Shown one piece after another: positions 63,835-64,000 of a stretch of 64,000 bases of DNA. The stretch comes from Leptolyngbya iicbica LK. Lineage in GTDB: Bacteria > Cyanobacteriota > Cyanobacteriia > Phormidesmidales > Phormidesmidaceae. A program made the position numbers and the translations under genes. The stretch covers positions 630,814 through 694,813 of the forward strand of contig NZ_QVFV01000001.1 in NCBI RefSeq assembly GCF_004212215.1. Reading direction: 5' to 3'. The first letter of the stretch is position 1. The number at the start of each line of letters is the position of its first letter. The notes under the pieces are model-generated. The model did not search any database and was not told where the DNA came from. It saw nothing but the letters and a program-made list of their open reading frames with translations.

Positions 63835-64000
63835 ATGTCTCCGACTGAGATTTTGCGCCAATTATTTGATACTGCAGTGGCCGCCGCTCAACCTGAATGC
63901 CGCATCCCCGCCTTTTTGCCACCGCCCCCCAAGGGCAAGACGGTGGTGGTCGGGGCTGGTAAGTCGGCGGCGGCGATGGCCCGGGCAGTCGAACAAGCCT
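63835..64000 (+). CDS. Glycerate 2-kinase (DUF4147/MOFRL type), 3' partial
   Basis: Only the first 55 codons are in the window. MSPTEILRQLFDTAVAAAQP and then GKTVVVGAGKSAAAMARAVEQA are the start of the type II glycerate kinase/hydroxypyruvate-reductase-like family (TtuD/GckA), where VVGAGKAA is the phosphate-binding loop. The enzyme phosphorylates glycerate to 2-phosphoglycerate and so would recover photorespiratory glycerate. The gene continues beyond the window. Confidence 0.85.
   Translation, partial: MSPTEILRQLFDTAVAAAQPECRIPAFLPPPPKGKTVVVGAGKSAAAMARAVEQA

Overview
The window is cyanobacterial chromosome. The HIP1 octamer GCGATCGC occurs throughout on both strands. petL (cytochrome b6f subunit) is present, as are several families I associate almost only with cyanobacteria (DUF3120-, DUF760-, DUF1824- and DUF4079-like proteins, a DICT sensory protein, Rcp-type response regulators). 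The short G-rich/C-rich intergenic repeats are typical of filamentous forms. A sodium-type N-ATPase gene set suggests a saline or alkaline habitat. Genus cannot be fixed from sequence alone; a Leptolyngbya-like filamentous cyanobacterium is my inference.

Layout. 1-10 kb: 3' part of ileS, an AT-rich membrane-anchored periplasmic-binding-type receptor, an MDR oxidoreductase, a GMC flavoprotein and a CHAD protein. 10-27 kb: mostly housekeeping and conserved hypotheticals: GNAT acetyltransferase, secA followed by a possible small membrane peptide, a ferrochelatase-superfamily protein with a histidine-rich tail, DUF3120, DUF2993, a DICT/degenerate HD-GYP protein, a pentapeptide-repeat protein, a glycosyltransferase, a TPMT-like methyltransferase, mutY, DUF760, a 2Fe-2S ferredoxin and DUF2470. 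27-37 kb: signalling. Four minus-strand genes encode a multi-PAS hybrid kinase, an ethylene-receptor-like kinase, an Rcp-type regulator and a receiver-kinase hybrid; an MpsC/DUF2294 gene and a lone receiver follow. 37-46 kb: petL, O-antigen ligase and WbaP-type sugar-phosphate transferase (exopolysaccharide), a secreted protein, a type IV pilin-like gene, radC, DUF1824 and a small zinc-ribbon protein.

46-54.3 kb: a minus-strand peptide ABC transporter operon (binding lipoprotein, two permeases, two ATPases) ending in an amidohydrolase. Its modules are separated again and again by G-rich/C-rich palindromic repeats, one of which encloses a four-helix-bundle (S23/IVP) gene on the opposite strand. 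54.8-58 kb: an RRM RNA-binding protein with a clear terminator, then a convergent CHASE-domain kinase and OmpR-type regulator with another repeat between them. 58-63 kb: N-ATPase genes atpR-B-E-F-A-G. The beta (atpD), epsilon (atpC) and atpQ genes that normally head this operon are absent. 63.3-64 kb: a coiled-coil protein and the start of a glycerate 2-kinase.

Most notable points: the N-ATPase operon without its catalytic beta subunit; the repeat-punctuated peptide/amidohydrolase operon; and the His-tailed chelatase with a C5/G5 palindrome, resembling CsoR/RcnR-type metal operators, in its promoter. No tRNA, rRNA, CRISPR array or intact insertion sequence was recognised.
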